Assembly (NCBI GenBank): GCA_903877385.1
Contig: CAIRDP010000061.1
Location: 108,566 to 172,565, forward strand
Direction of reading: 5' to 3'
Source: an uncultured Bacteroidales bacterium
GTDB lineage: Bacteria > Bacteroidota > Bacteroidia > Bacteroidales > FEN-979
DNA length: 64,000 nucleotides
Both the position numbers and the translations under genes were made by a program. Below the pieces are notes generated by a model. The model had not been told where the DNA came from. It worked only from the letters and a program-made list of their open reading frames with translations, and ran no database searches. This document shows, one piece after another, positions 7,435-17,619 of the stretch. Positions within the stretch are counted from its first letter, which is position 1. Each line of letters starts with the position of its first letter.

Positions 7435-8619
7435 ATGAGAAGTGTATTTTTAACATTATTGACCAGTTGCCTGCTCCTTGTTGCATGTAACAAAAAACAA
7501 GCCCCGTCTTCTCCTCCGGTTCCGGTAAATATTTTCACGGTAAAAGCCAGGCAGGTTTTTTATTATGACAGGTACCCGGCCAACACTGCAGCCCTGAGCC
7601 AGGTGGACCTCAGGCCGCAGGTGCAGGGTTATATTACGGGAATATCGTTTACCGAAGGCGACCATGTGCGTAAAGGACAGGTATTATATGAGATCGACCG
7701 CAGGTTGTACCAGGAAAGCTACGACCAGGCAAAAGCCAATCTCGAGGTGGCCATAGGCAACCTTAAACAGGCCCAGCAGGATGCCGACCGGTATACCTAC
7801 CTAAACACATATGATGCGGTTGCCAAACAGATCCTTGATCACGCCGCGATCACACTTCAGAACGCAAAGAATACGGTTGCAGCAGCCGAACAAACCCTGA
7901 AAATGGCCGAAACGAACCTGAATTACTCCTTAATCTCCGCACCTTTTGACGGTACTATCGGGTTCAGCCAGGTCAAGCTGGGAAATATGGTCAGTGTGGG
8001 GACCACTGTTTTGAATACAGTATCCACGGATGATCCCATGGGGGTTGATTTTTTAATATCCGAAAAACAACTCGCACATTTCGAGGAACTTAAAAACAGC
8101 AAGCAGCAAACCATCGACTCCCTGTTTACCATTATTCTTCCCAACGATTCGGTTTATCATTATATGGGCAGGATCTCGGTGATTGACCGGGCTGTTGATC
8201 CTCAAACAGGCACGATACGTGTGCGGGTAGTATTCCCTAATCCCGGTTATTTCCTGAGACCGGGAACAAGTTGTGTTTTACGCGTGCATAACCAGGAAAC
8301 CGGCCCCAAACTGCTTGTGCCGGGCAAGGCTTTGGTCGAGCTGATGGGGGAGTATTTTGTATACCTGGTAAAAGATACTTTCGCTCCTTTACCTGATGAT
8401 TCAACGAAAACCCAGGCAGTGCAGATGGCAATTCAAAAGAAAGTCCAGTTAGGTCAAACCATTGAGCCCAATGTGATCATAAAGAAAGGGATCAATGCCG
8501 GGGACCGGATCGTTTTAGACGGGGTGCAATCATTGCATACCGGTTCATTGATAACGATTTCCAAAAAAACAGATACGGACAAGGGTAAAAAAGGGAGACC
8601 AATGCCGAACAACCTATGA
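7435..8619 (+). CDS. RND efflux periplasmic adaptor lipoprotein (AcrA-like)
   Basis: 394 residues. A lipoprotein signal ends in LVAC (Cys18). The order lipoyl/barrel-sandwich half (GYITGISFTEGDHVRKGQVLYEID), alpha hairpin (residues 85-145), second lipoyl half (SAPFDGTIGFSQVKLGNMVSVGT), beta barrel and membrane-proximal domain is that of HlyD/AcrA-type membrane fusion proteins. It links the TolC channel to the RND permease in the periplasm. The stop codon overlaps the start of the first permease gene (ATGA), which points to translational coupling. Confidence 0.93.
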   Translation: MRSVFLTLLTSCLLLVACNKKQAPSSPPVPVNIFTVKARQVFYYDRYPANTAALSQVDLRPQVQGYITGISFTEGDHVRKGQVLYEIDRRLYQESYDQAKANLEVAIGNLKQAQQDADRYTYLNTYDAVAKQILDHAAITLQNAKNTVAAAEQTLKMAETNLNYSLISAPFDGTIGFSQVKLGNMVSVGTTVLNTVSTDDPMGVDFLISEKQLAHFEELKNSKQQTIDSLFTIILPNDSVYHYMGRISVIDRAVDPQTGTIRVRVVFPNPGYFLRPGTSCVLRVHNQETGPKLLVPGKALVELMGEYFVYLVKDTFAPLPDDSTKTQAVQMAIQKKVQLGQTIEPNVIIKKGINAGDRIVLDGVQSLHTGSLITISKKTDTDKGKKGRPMPNNL

Positions 8620-11600
8620 TTTCCAACACATTTATCAGAAGACCGGTTACTGCAATCGTAGTATCGCTCGTACTGGCACTTATCGGTGCTATCTGTATTT
8701 TCAACCTGCCGGTCAGCCAATACCCCGAGATCACTCCCCCGGTAGTTCAGGTTGCCGGCCAGTATACCGGTGCCGATGCCACAACCGTGGAACAGACCGT
8801 TGCCACACCCATAGAGGAACAGGTGAACGGAACGCACGGCATGGAATACATGCAAAGCAACAGCACCAATAACGGGCTGATGACCATCAACACGACGTTT
8901 AAGATAGGAACCGATATTGACGTTGCCACGCTGGATGTCCAAAACCGGGTAAGTATTGCAACCCCATTATTGCCCCAGGCCGTGAGCCGCCTCGGTCTGA
9001 CGGTACGCGCGGTAAACCCGAGCGCCCTGATGCTGGTAGCCCTTTACTCTCCCAGGGGGACTCACAACATTACATTTCTCGACAATTATACCAACATCTT
9101 CATCATGGATGCCCTTTTGCGTGTTCCCGGTGTGGGCGCTATTACAACCCTCGCCGATAATTTCAGCATGCGGGTGTGGATAAACCCGGATAAAATGGCG
9201 GCTTATTCACTCACATCCACCGATATCATCAATGCATTAAATGAACAAAACCTGCAGGTTGCGGCAGGTTCAGCCGGGGTGCCCCCCCAGCAGCATTCGC
9301 AAACCTATGAGTTGAGCATTCTCGTGAACGGCAGGCTGAATAAAGTTTCAGATTTCGAAAAGATCATTGTTAAAACAATGCCGGTTACGGGTGAAATGGT
9401 ATACCTGAAGGACGTAGCCAGGGTTGAATTAGGCAAGTTCACTTATTCCAGCAATTCTTATGTGGACGACAAAAGGGCATCAATACTTACCCTTTACCAG
9501 ACCCCGGGCAGCAATGCACTGCAAACGGCAAGCGGGATAACCAAAGCTCTTGAAGAACTGAAGAAATCGTTTCCTGCCGACGTGGATTACAGGATACCCT
9601 TTGAAACAGTGACTGTTGTCAAGGTCTCCATGCGCGAAGTTGCGGTAACACTGCTGATAGCACTTTGCCTTGTTGCCTTCGTGGTGTTTTTCTTTCTCCA
9701 GAACTGGAGGGCCACACTAATCCCGGTTTTAGCTATCCCGGTTTCCATCCTCGGGACCTTTGCTTTCTTTATCCCCCTGGGTTTTACCATCAACACCCTT
9801 ACCATGTTCGGTTTTGTGCTGGCCATAGGTATTGTGGTGGATGATGCGATTATCGTGGTTGAAGCCGTGCAGCGTAACATTGATGTTGAGAAAATGCCGG
9901 TGCTGGAAGCAACATACCAGGCCATGAAATACATCTCGGCCCCTGTGATTGCAATCGCCTTGATCCTCGCTTCGGTGTTTGTTCCTGTTGGTTTTATACC
10001 AGGGATCGTAGGCCGACTGTACCAGCAATTTGCTATAACCATTGCCGTGTCGATCCTGCTTTCAGCTTTCATAGCATTATCCCTGACCCCTGCCTTATGC
10101 ACCCTGTTGCTGAAACCGCATCACATAGGCGAAAAATCAAAGGGACTGAATAATTATTTCTTCAGGTTCAACAACTGGTTTGATTCAGTAACCAGGCAAT
10201 ATTCAAACGGGGTCAGGACTGGCATCCGCAAATCGAGATACGTGATCGTTTTACTGATATGCATCGGGGTGGCCGCCTTCTTTTTATTTCAGCATAAACC
10301 TTTCGGATTTATTCCAAGTGAAGATGACGGGCTCATCTATGTGACCTATGAATTACCCGAAGCCTCATCAACCACCCAGAGCGTGGACGTGATGACAAAA
10401 TTAATGAGTGTGGTATCCAAAACGCCGGGAATTGAGCATTATGCAGCTCTGGCCGGGTTTAATGTCATAACGGGAGCAACGAAATCAAACAGCGGTACTA
10501 TTTACTGCCAGCTCAGCCCATGGTCTAAACGCAGCAGGACAAGCCAGCAGATACCCGGAATCCTGGATGTCATGCGCGACCGTATAGCTAAAGCAAACAT
10601 AAAAAATGCCAATATAGTTGTAATCCCGCCTGCCCCCATTCCCGGTATCGGGCAAACTGCCGGATTCAGTTTCCAGATAGAGCAGCGTAATACGAATGAT
10701 GATGTACACGCATTTGAAAAAGTGGTGAACAATTTTGTTGCAGAAGCCAATAAGAATCCTGCCATTTCACATGCTTTCACATACTACTCAGCACACACCC
10801 CGGGTTATAATGTTACAGTTGACAGGGAAAAATGCAAAAAGATGGGAGTCAGTATATCGGATGTGTTCAATGCTATTCAGACCTATATGGGCAGCATTTA
10901 TGTCAATGATTTCACCTTATACAACCGCACTTTCCATGTCGTAGTCCAGGCAGATACCATGTTCCGGAAAATGATAACGAATATGGATAAATATTATGTG
11001 CGTAACCAGGCGGGGACCATGCTGCCGCTGAGTTCCCTCATCAGCTATAAACTCACCGAAACTGCGCCCCTGCAATCGCATTTCAACATTTTCCGTTCGG
11101 CCGAAGTGGATGGGGGGTCCTCCGAAGGTTATAGCAGCGGGCAGGCAATAACGGCCCTGAAGGAAGTTGCAGCCAGGGTATTGCCACAGGGTTACGGCTA
11201 TGACTTTTCCGGTTTAAGCTACGAGGAAATCCAGGCCGGCTCCCAGACCATGTATATATTTTTATTTTCGCTCACCTTTGTGTTTCTTTTCCTTGCAGCC
11301 TTGTATGAAAGCTGGTCGGTGCCATTATCGGTATTGCTGGCAGTCCCTATCGGAGCATTTGGGGCCATATTAACGCTGATGTTCATTCCCAGCCTCACCG
11401 ACAATGTATATGCACAGATCGGGCTTATTACATTGATAGGCCTTGCCGCCAAGAACGCGATCCTTATTGTTGAATATGCCAAGGTGAGGGTCGATACCGG
11501 TGAAGACCTGGTACAATCCACCCTTGAAGCAGTGAGCCTGCGACTGAGACCAATCCTCATGACCTCGCTGGCTTTCATCCTGGGAGTTATGCCACTGGTA

Positions 11601-11786
11601 CTGGCAACAGGAGCCGGCGCCGTGGCCCGCAGAACCATCGGGTTTACCGTACTGGGAGGGATGATAGCTGCTTCCTCACTGGCCATATTCATCGTACCGG
11701 TATTGTTTGTTGTGATTGTAAGAATTGCTTATGGGAAAAAGCAACTCGAATACCTGAAAAATTCAAAGGGATTGAATAACGTATGA
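8616..11786 (+). CDS. RND efflux permease, HAE-1 family (first of a tandem pair)
   Basis: 1056 residues, the normal length of AcrB-like permeases. Twelve membrane segments and two large periplasmic loops can be followed. The proton-relay aspartates are present in AIGIVVDDAIIVVEA (AcrB D407/D408), and the relay Lys is in GLAAKNAILIVEYA (AcrB K940). It exports hydrophobic or amphiphilic compounds driven by the proton gradient. The gene overlaps the adaptor gene at the 5' end and a second, very similar permease gene at the 3' end, each by 4 bases. Two different permeases behind one adaptor recall MdtB/MdtC, which form a mixed trimer. Confidence 0.93.
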   Translation: MISNTFIRRPVTAIVVSLVLALIGAICIFNLPVSQYPEITPPVVQVAGQYTGADATTVEQTVATPIEEQVNGTHGMEYMQSNSTNNGLMTINTTFKIGTDIDVATLDVQNRVSIATPLLPQAVSRLGLTVRAVNPSALMLVALYSPRGTHNITFLDNYTNIFIMDALLRVPGVGAITTLADNFSMRVWINPDKMAAYSLTSTDIINALNEQNLQVAAGSAGVPPQQHSQTYELSILVNGRLNKVSDFEKIIVKTMPVTGEMVYLKDVARVELGKFTYSSNSYVDDKRASILTLYQTPGSNALQTASGITKALEELKKSFPADVDYRIPFETVTVVKVSMREVAVTLLIALCLVAFVVFFFLQNWRATLIPVLAIPVSILGTFAFFIPLGFTINTLTMFGFVLAIGIVVDDAIIVVEAVQRNIDVEKMPVLEATYQAMKYISAPVIAIALILASVFVPVGFIPGIVGRLYQQFAITIAVSILLSAFIALSLTPALCTLLLKPHHIGEKSKGLNNYFFRFNNWFDSVTRQYSNGVRTGIRKSRYVIVLLICIGVAAFFLFQHKPFGFIPSEDDGLIYVTYELPEASSTTQSVDVMTKLMSVVSKTPGIEHYAALAGFNVITGATKSNSGTIYCQLSPWSKRSRTSQQIPGILDVMRDRIAKANIKNANIVVIPPAPIPGIGQTAGFSFQIEQRNTNDDVHAFEKVVNNFVAEANKNPAISHAFTYYSAHTPGYNVTVDREKCKKMGVSISDVFNAIQTYMGSIYVNDFTLYNRTFHVVVQADTMFRKMITNMDKYYVRNQAGTMLPLSSLISYKLTETAPLQSHFNIFRSAEVDGGSSEGYSSGQAITALKEVAARVLPQGYGYDFSGLSYEEIQAGSQTMYIFLFSLTFVFLFLAALYESWSVPLSVLLAVPIGAFGAILTLMFIPSLTDNVYAQIGLITLIGLAAKNAILIVEYAKVRVDTGEDLVQSTLEAVSLRLRPILMTSLAFILGVMPLVLATGAGAVARRTIGFTVLGGMIAASSLAIFIVPVLFVVIVRIAYGKKQLEYLKNSKGLNNV

Positions 11787-14700
11787 TCGCTGATACATTT
11801 ATTAACAGGCCGGTTACGGCGATCGTGATATCTCTTGTAATTGCCATCCTGGGGGCAATCTGCATTGTTACACTCCCTGTAAACCAGTATCCGAAAATTA
11901 CCCCGCCTGCTGTCTCCGTTTCAGCTAATTATACCGGTGCAGATGCCATTACTGTGGAACAAACCGTGGCTACCCCCGTGGAAGAAGCCATTAACGGCGT
12001 GCATGGCATGGAATATATTCAAAGCAACAGCACAAGTACCGGGATGATGTCCATCAATACCACATTCAAAGTCGGAACCAATATTGATGTGGCTACCCTC
12101 GATGTCCAGAACCGGGTAGGTATAGCGAAACCTTTGCTGCCATCCACGGTAAGCCGCCTGGGACTGACGGTAAGAGCCAGGAATATAAGCTTCCTGATGA
12201 TGGTAGCCCTTTACTCCCCCAAAGGCACACACGATATCACCTTCCTCGACAATTACACCAATATCTTTTTAATGGACGACCTGCTCCGCATACCCGGTGT
12301 GGGTGATATCGGGAACCGTTCTGATAATTTCAGCATGCGCATCTGGCTGAACCCCGATAAAATGGCATCCTATGGATTAATTCCCCAGGATGTAATCAGT
12401 GCATTGAATGAACAGAATGTGCAGGTTGCGGCAGGTTCGGTGGGCTCGCCTCCGCAGGAAGCAACACAAACGCATGAATTCAGCATTCTTGTGAACGGAA
12501 GGCTGAACAAAGTTTCTGAATTCGAGAAAATTATCGTGAAAACCATCCCGGCTACCGGTGAAATGGTTTACCTCAAAGACATTGGCAGGGTGGAACTGGG
12601 AAAATTTTCATATTACAGCCGCTCTTATGTTGATGGGAAGCGTGCATCCATGCTTATGGTGTACCCCTTACCTTCGGCCAATGCACTCGACGTGGCAAAG
12701 GGTGTTTACACGGAACTTGAAAAGTTGAAAAAATCATTTCCCGAAGATGTGGATTACAAAGTGCCCTTTGAAGCAGTTACCATTGTAAAGGTTTCCATGC
12801 AGGAAGTCGTGAAAACACTGATAATCGCCCTTTGCCTGGTGGCTTTCGTGGTATTCCTTTTCCTTCAGAACTGGCGAACTACAATTATTCCGCTTCTGGC
12901 AATCCCGGTATCCATCCTTGGCACGTTTGTTTTCTTTGTCCCGTTTGGGTTTACAATAAATACACTGACGATGTTCGGCTTTGTACTGGCTATAGGGATC
13001 GTGGTCGACGATGCCATCATCGTGGTCGAGGCGGCTCAGCACTACGTTGATGAGAAAAAAATGACGGCAAGGGAGGCCACTAGGCATGCCATGAAAGACA
13101 TAACAGCTCCGGTGATTGCCGTGGCCCTGATCCTGGCCTCAGTATTTGTCCCGGTTGCATTTATCCCCGGTATCGTGGGCCGCCTGTACCAGCAGTTTGC
13201 CATTACCATAGCCGTATCCATACTGATCTCAGCATTTATAGCTTTGTCGCTTACACCTGCCTTATGTTCGCTATTATTAAAGCCGCATCATCTAGATGTG
13301 CATTCAAGAGGGCTGAATAAATTTTTCTTCTGGTTCAATACAGGGTTCAATAAATTTTCGGTTCGATATTTCCATGGTGTAAAGCGTGGGATCCACTCAT
13401 CAAAATATGTGATTATTTTATTGATATGTATAGGTGTTGCAACATTTTTCCTGTTCAAATTCAAACCTACCGGTTTTATCCCGAACGAAGATCTCGGACG
13501 TTTGCAGGTTACCTATGAAATGGCAGAAGCATCATCCACAACCCAGAGTGTGGAACTGATGCAAAAACTGATGAAGGTAGTTGGAGAAACACCCGGCGTG
13601 GCGCACTTTTCGGCCATATGCGGTTTCAATGTCAGTAACGGTTCAGCAAAATCCAACAGTGGTACGATTTTTTGCCAGCTGAAGCCATGGAGCCAAAGAG
13701 AACAAACTGAAGAAAAGGTCCCTGGCATCATTGAAGTCATGCTGAAACGTGTTGCCAGAGCCGGCATAAAGAATGCAAAAGTCGTGGTGATGCAGCCTGC
13801 CCCTATTCCGGGAATAGGGCAGTCGGCCGGTTTCAGTTTCCAGATTGAGCAGAGAAACACCACCGACGATGTTCACACGTTTGAAAAAGTAGTGCGCAAA
13901 TTTGTTACGGAAGCAAATAAAAATCCGGCTGTTTCACGTGCCGTGAGTTATTATTCGGCACATACTCCCAGCTATAACCTGACAGTTGACCGGGAGAAAT
14001 GCAAAAAAATGGGGGTTGGTATCTCTGATGTGTTCAATACAATTCAGTCCTTCATGGGAAGTTCTTTTGTAAATGATTTTACGCTTTACAACCGTACTTA
14101 CCATGTAGTGATACAGGCCGATACAGTTTACCGCAAACTTGTGACCGATATTGATAAATATTATGTGCGTAACCAGGCTGGGAAAATGCTTCCGCTCAGA
14201 TCACTTATAAGCTATCGGCCGGTGGAAGCTGCCCCGGTAATTGCACATTTTAATATTTTCAGGTCTGCTGAAGTGGATGGAGGTTCAGGCCCGGGTTACA
14301 GCACAGGACAAACCATCGATGCCCTGAAAGAAGTGGCTGCAAAGGTTCTGCCTCATGGATATGGCTATGAGTTTTCGGGATTGAGTTATGAGGAAATAAT
14401 AGCAGGCTCACAAACGATATACATTTTTTTGCTGTCGCTTTCCTTTGTATTTCTTTTTCTTGCCGCATTGTATGAAAGCTGGTCGGTACCATTCTCTGTT
14501 ATGCTGGCAGTGCCGATAGCAGCTTTCGGGGCCATACTTACCCTTACATGCATCCCGTTTTTAAGCAACAATGTTTATGCACAGATCGGTCTCATTACTC
14601 TGATAGGACTTGCAGCCAAGAATGCGATACTGATCGTGGAATATGCCAAGGTCCGTGTCGACAGCGGGGAAGATCTCGTGCAATCAACGATCGATGCAGT

Positions 14701-14980
14701 AAGCCTTCGTCTGAGGCCAATACTCATGACCTCATTTGCATTCATCTTCGGAGTGATGCCGCTGGCATTTGCAACAGGTGCCGGGGCCGTAGCCCGGAGA
14801 ACCATCGGGTTTACCGTACTGGGCGGAATGATTGCTGCCTCATCCCTGGCAATCTTTATCGTTCCTGTTCTTTTCGTTGTGATCATAAAACTTGCCTATG
14901 GCAGGAAACATCTCGATTACCTGGCCCATCACCGGGATGAACTGAAAATCCAGGAACTTAAAACAAATCCTGCCGATTAA
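11783..14980 (+). CDS. RND efflux permease, HAE-1 family (second of a tandem pair)
   Basis: 1065 residues and closely similar to the preceding permease along its whole length (for example identical FINRPVTAIV/FIRRPVTAIV starts and shared FGFVLAIGIVVDDAIIVVEA), so the pair arose by tandem duplication. Both proton-relay regions, VVDDAI and GLAAKNAILIVEY, are intact, so there is no sign that one copy is dead. In MdtBC only one permease needs to translocate protons; here both look competent. The start codon overlaps the previous stop (ATGA). A DUF4337-like gene follows after 27 bases. Confidence 0.93.
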   Translation: MIADTFINRPVTAIVISLVIAILGAICIVTLPVNQYPKITPPAVSVSANYTGADAITVEQTVATPVEEAINGVHGMEYIQSNSTSTGMMSINTTFKVGTNIDVATLDVQNRVGIAKPLLPSTVSRLGLTVRARNISFLMMVALYSPKGTHDITFLDNYTNIFLMDDLLRIPGVGDIGNRSDNFSMRIWLNPDKMASYGLIPQDVISALNEQNVQVAAGSVGSPPQEATQTHEFSILVNGRLNKVSEFEKIIVKTIPATGEMVYLKDIGRVELGKFSYYSRSYVDGKRASMLMVYPLPSANALDVAKGVYTELEKLKKSFPEDVDYKVPFEAVTIVKVSMQEVVKTLIIALCLVAFVVFLFLQNWRTTIIPLLAIPVSILGTFVFFVPFGFTINTLTMFGFVLAIGIVVDDAIIVVEAAQHYVDEKKMTAREATRHAMKDITAPVIAVALILASVFVPVAFIPGIVGRLYQQFAITIAVSILISAFIALSLTPALCSLLLKPHHLDVHSRGLNKFFFWFNTGFNKFSVRYFHGVKRGIHSSKYVIILLICIGVATFFLFKFKPTGFIPNEDLGRLQVTYEMAEASSTTQSVELMQKLMKVVGETPGVAHFSAICGFNVSNGSAKSNSGTIFCQLKPWSQREQTEEKVPGIIEVMLKRVARAGIKNAKVVVMQPAPIPGIGQSAGFSFQIEQRNTTDDVHTFEKVVRKFVTEANKNPAVSRAVSYYSAHTPSYNLTVDREKCKKMGVGISDVFNTIQSFMGSSFVNDFTLYNRTYHVVIQADTVYRKLVTDIDKYYVRNQAGKMLPLRSLISYRPVEAAPVIAHFNIFRSAEVDGGSGPGYSTGQTIDALKEVAAKVLPHGYGYEFSGLSYEEIIAGSQTIYIFLLSLSFVFLFLAALYESWSVPFSVMLAVPIAAFGAILTLTCIPFLSNNVYAQIGLITLIGLAAKNAILIVEYAKVRVDSGEDLVQSTIDAVSLRLRPILMTSFAFIFGVMPLAFATGAGAVARRTIGFTVLGGMIAASSLAIFIVPVLFVVIIKLAYGRKHLDYLAHHRDELKIQELKTNPAD

Positions 14981-15007
14981 GCGTTATTGATATAAAATAA
15001 TCTTACT

Positions 15008-15541
15008 ATGGAAGAGATTGAGGTTCCGACCGAACATCTTCAGGAGCAGCTGAATGAGGCGACCAAAGAGAGCGAGGAGAACTGGATTTTAAAGGTGGCT
15101 CTTACTGCAGCCATCCTTGCCGTATTTGCAGCCATTACCGCATTGATGGCAGGCCATTTTGCCAATGAGGCCATGATAGAACAGCTCAAAGCCTCGGATC
15201 AATGGGCCTATTACCAGGCAAAGGGCATTAAGTACGTGGTAATTGAGAACAAGATAGATCTGCTGAAACAAATGGGGAAGGAGATAAATCCTAAGGACCA
15301 GGAGAAGGCCGATAAGTACAAGGAAGACCAGAAAGAGATTGATAAATCGGCCCGTGAAAAGGAAGTTGTATCGGCCGAAGACCTGGTACTGCATAATAAG
15401 CTGGCAAGGGGAGTCACTGTTTTCCAGGTAGCCATTGCAATTTGTGCCATTTCGGCTTTGACAAAGCGGAAATGGCTGTGGTACGGCAGTATTTTACTTG
15501 GGATTGCCGGCATCCTCCTGTTCGGAATGATTTTCTTCTGA
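15008..15541 (+). CDS. DUF4337-family membrane protein
   Basis: 177 residues. A short acidic N-terminus is followed by a membrane segment (about residues 27-47), a charged helical linker containing SDQWAYYQAKGIK (typical of DUF4337 proteins), and two closely spaced membrane segments at the C-terminus (about 137-153 and 157-176). The role of the family is unknown. It lies 27 bases after the second RND permease and 73 bases before the DUF4197 gene on the same strand, so it is probably co-transcribed with the pump. Confidence 0.8.
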   Translation: MEEIEVPTEHLQEQLNEATKESEENWILKVALTAAILAVFAAITALMAGHFANEAMIEQLKASDQWAYYQAKGIKYVVIENKIDLLKQMGKEINPKDQEKADKYKEDQKEIDKSAREKEVVSAEDLVLHNKLARGVTVFQVAIAICAISALTKRKWLWYGSILLGIAGILLFGMIFF

Positions 15542-15614
15542 CCTTAAGCTGTGACTTGCCTGCTTCCACTTTTTATTTACGGGCTCCTTCATCTTCAGTG
15601 TAAAAAAATCAGCA

Positions 15615-16331
15615 ATGAAAACCTCAAAGTTCAGCATATTCATCTGCCTCTTTTTCCTTTCAATAGGAGCAAGAGCCCAGTTTGTCCAGGATGCCATGAA
15701 AATCGTCGATCCCGGCAATGGAGGCATAAGTCAAAAACAGGCAGCCGATGGCATTCGTGAAGCCCTGATCAAAGGAACTGCTGAAACCGTAAGCCTGGTT
15801 TCAAAAACCGATGGGTTTTTCTTAAACCCTGAAATAAAGATCCCCTTTCCCGAAAATGCCAGGACGATTGAATCAAAGCTAAGGGCTATCGGCTTTGGAA
15901 GCAAGCTGGATGAGGCGGTCCTGGCCATCAACCGTGCCGCGGAGGATGCAGCAAAAAGCGCCCAGCCGATCTTCGTGAACGCTATTACCGGCATGAATAT
16001 TTCCGACGCATTGCAGATCGTGAAAGGGAAGGATGATGCAGCAACCCAGTACCTGGCCAGGACGACCTCAACGGAACTGAAAGCGAAATTCAGCCCCGTG
16101 ATAAAAGCCTCGCTTGACAAGGTGGATGCAACCCGGCTTTGGGCCGAACTGATAACGGTTTATAACCAGGTCCCGTTTGTAGCGAAACAAAACCCCGATT
16201 TAACGGCTTACGTTACCGATAAAGCCATCAGCGGGCTGTTTACAATGATTGCAAAGGAAGAACTTAAGATCCGTCAAAATCCTGCAGCCCGCACAACCGA
16301 ACTCTTAAAACAGGTTTTCGGGAAACAGTGA
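15615..16331 (+). CDS. DUF4197-family exported protein
   Basis: 238 residues with a signal peptide (basic MKTSKF, hydrophobic ICLFFLSIGA, cleavage near RAQ). The mature protein is helical and carries the DUF4197 phrases IREALIKGTAETVSLVSKTDGFF and PFPENARTIESKLRAIGFG. It is predicted to be periplasmic. The function of DUF4197 is not established. As the last plus-strand gene it may belong to the efflux operon. It faces the oxidoreductase gene on the other strand across only 17 bases. Confidence 0.85.
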   Translation: MKTSKFSIFICLFFLSIGARAQFVQDAMKIVDPGNGGISQKQAADGIREALIKGTAETVSLVSKTDGFFLNPEIKIPFPENARTIESKLRAIGFGSKLDEAVLAINRAAEDAAKSAQPIFVNAITGMNISDALQIVKGKDDAATQYLARTTSTELKAKFSPVIKASLDKVDATRLWAELITVYNQVPFVAKQNPDLTAYVTDKAISGLFTMIAKEELKIRQNPAARTTELLKQVFGKQ

Positions 16332-16348
16332 TCAAACGCCTGCTTATA

Positions 16349-17437
16349 TCAGGCTTTGTAACCCGGATAATCGGTATAGCCTGTTTCGTCGGCGGTATAA
16401 AATAAATCCATACGGAGATCTGTCGATAATGCCCAATCGTTTTTCATCCTTTCAACAAGATCGGGGTTGTTAATAAACGGACGTCCGAACGCTACAAGAT
16501 CGGCCAAGCCGCTCTGAATATCTTTCTCGGCTCTCTCCCTGTCATATCCTCCTGCAAGGATAATTGTGTTTTTGAAATTATTACGGATGATATTCTTGAT
16601 CTTTAGCGGAACTTCGGGGGCTCCCATTGCAGAATGATCAACAACATGGATGTATGCGATGCCTAATTTGTCAAGTTGATCAGAAAGGTAATTATAGGTG
16701 GCTTCGATCTCGGGATAAAGAGGCATATCGCTGGCCACTCCGTAAGGAGATAAGCGGATGGCCGTTTTTCTGCTTCCTATGGTATCTGCAACAGCCGAGG
16801 CAACTTCGATAACAAAGCGGCAACGGTTTTCAATACTGCCGCCATAATTATCCTTGCGGATATTGCTAACAGGCGACAGGAACTGCTCAAGCAGGTAACC
16901 GTTGGCTGCATGCAGCTCCACACCGTCAAACCCGGCATCCACAGCATTTTTGGCCGAACCCACAAATTCTGCTTTTGTGTTTGCCAGGTCTTCGGTTGTC
17001 ATCGCTTTGGGCAGCGGAAAATCCTGAAGCATTTTTGCATCTGTCCACATCTGTCCTGCAGCTTTTACTGCCGAAGGAGCAAGGATCTCCGAGCCCTCAG
17101 GCATGTTTAAGGGATGGCTGATCCTTCCCGAATGCATAAACTGAACAAATATTTTTCCTCCCTCGAGGTGCACTGCCGAAGTCGTTTTTTTCCAGCCTTC
17201 AATCTGTTGAACACTGAAGATGCCCGGTATGCGTGCATAACCCAGACCGTTAGGCGAAGGCGATGTCCCTTCGGTAATTATCAGCCCTGCACCTGATCGC
17301 TGTTTGTAATATTCGGCAATCAAATCATTCGGCAGGTTCCCTATTGCCCTGCATCTTGTCATAGGAGCCATTACAATTCGGTTATTCAGCTCGACACTTC
17401 CAAGTTGAACAGGAGTAAATAATTTCAATTCTTTCAT
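16349..17437 (-). CDS. Old Yellow Enzyme family alkene reductase (NADH:flavin oxidoreductase)
   Basis: 362 residues forming an FMN-binding TIM barrel. Family marks are RIVMAPMTRCRA near the N-terminus, the substrate-binding pair with GFDGVELHAANGYLLEQFLSP (His-x-x-Asn), and phosphate-binding ILAGGYDRE plus VAFGRPFINNPDL near the end. The His/Asn pair and the MTR segment place it with classical OYEs such as NemA rather than the YqjM type found at 51501. It reduces activated C=C bonds or nitro groups, probably in detoxification. It is followed on its strand by no other close gene, so it appears monocistronic. Confidence 0.9.
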   Translation of the reverse strand: MKELKLFTPVQLGSVELNNRIVMAPMTRCRAIGNLPNDLIAEYYKQRSGAGLIITEGTSPSPNGLGYARIPGIFSVQQIEGWKKTTSAVHLEGGKIFVQFMHSGRISHPLNMPEGSEILAPSAVKAAGQMWTDAKMLQDFPLPKAMTTEDLANTKAEFVGSAKNAVDAGFDGVELHAANGYLLEQFLSPVSNIRKDNYGGSIENRCRFVIEVASAVADTIGSRKTAIRLSPYGVASDMPLYPEIEATYNYLSDQLDKLGIAYIHVVDHSAMGAPEVPLKIKNIIRNNFKNTIILAGGYDRERAEKDIQSGLADLVAFGRPFINNPDLVERMKNDWALSTDLRMDLFYTADETGYTDYPGYKA

Positions 17438-17583
17438 ATTTTCTATTTGTTATTGGTTTACTGTTTTATTAATCCCGGTAAATTCCCCGCTTGCAGGCGA
17501 ATAGGGGGCCTGTTTTTGTTCCGGGCTCGCTGCCGATTTGGTCTTTGCCCTTAAATTAGCCACACTTCCCGAGGGGGATAATA

Positions 17584-17602
17584 ATCCGGGGATCTGCCCC
17601 GG
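17584..17602. repeat. GC-rich palindromic intergenic element, copy 1
   Basis: ATCCGGGG-atctg-CCCCGG: a short GC-rich inverted repeat in the 17438-17627 spacer. It matches similar units at 26553, 31887 and 44005 that share TCCGGG followed by CTGCCCCGG. It resembles a REP-like dispersed element. Nothing else is seen in the spacer. Confidence 0.5.
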
Positions 17603-17619
17603 CTACATTCAGGTTTGGG

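Noticed and set aside
9587-10102. Long minus-strand open frame opposite the first RND permease
   Set aside because: It lies wholly in the coding sequence of a well-supported permease and its composition (Met/Thr/Ser-rich) is that of an antisense shadow; the same holds for similar frames at 11219, 14575, 20381 and 23790.
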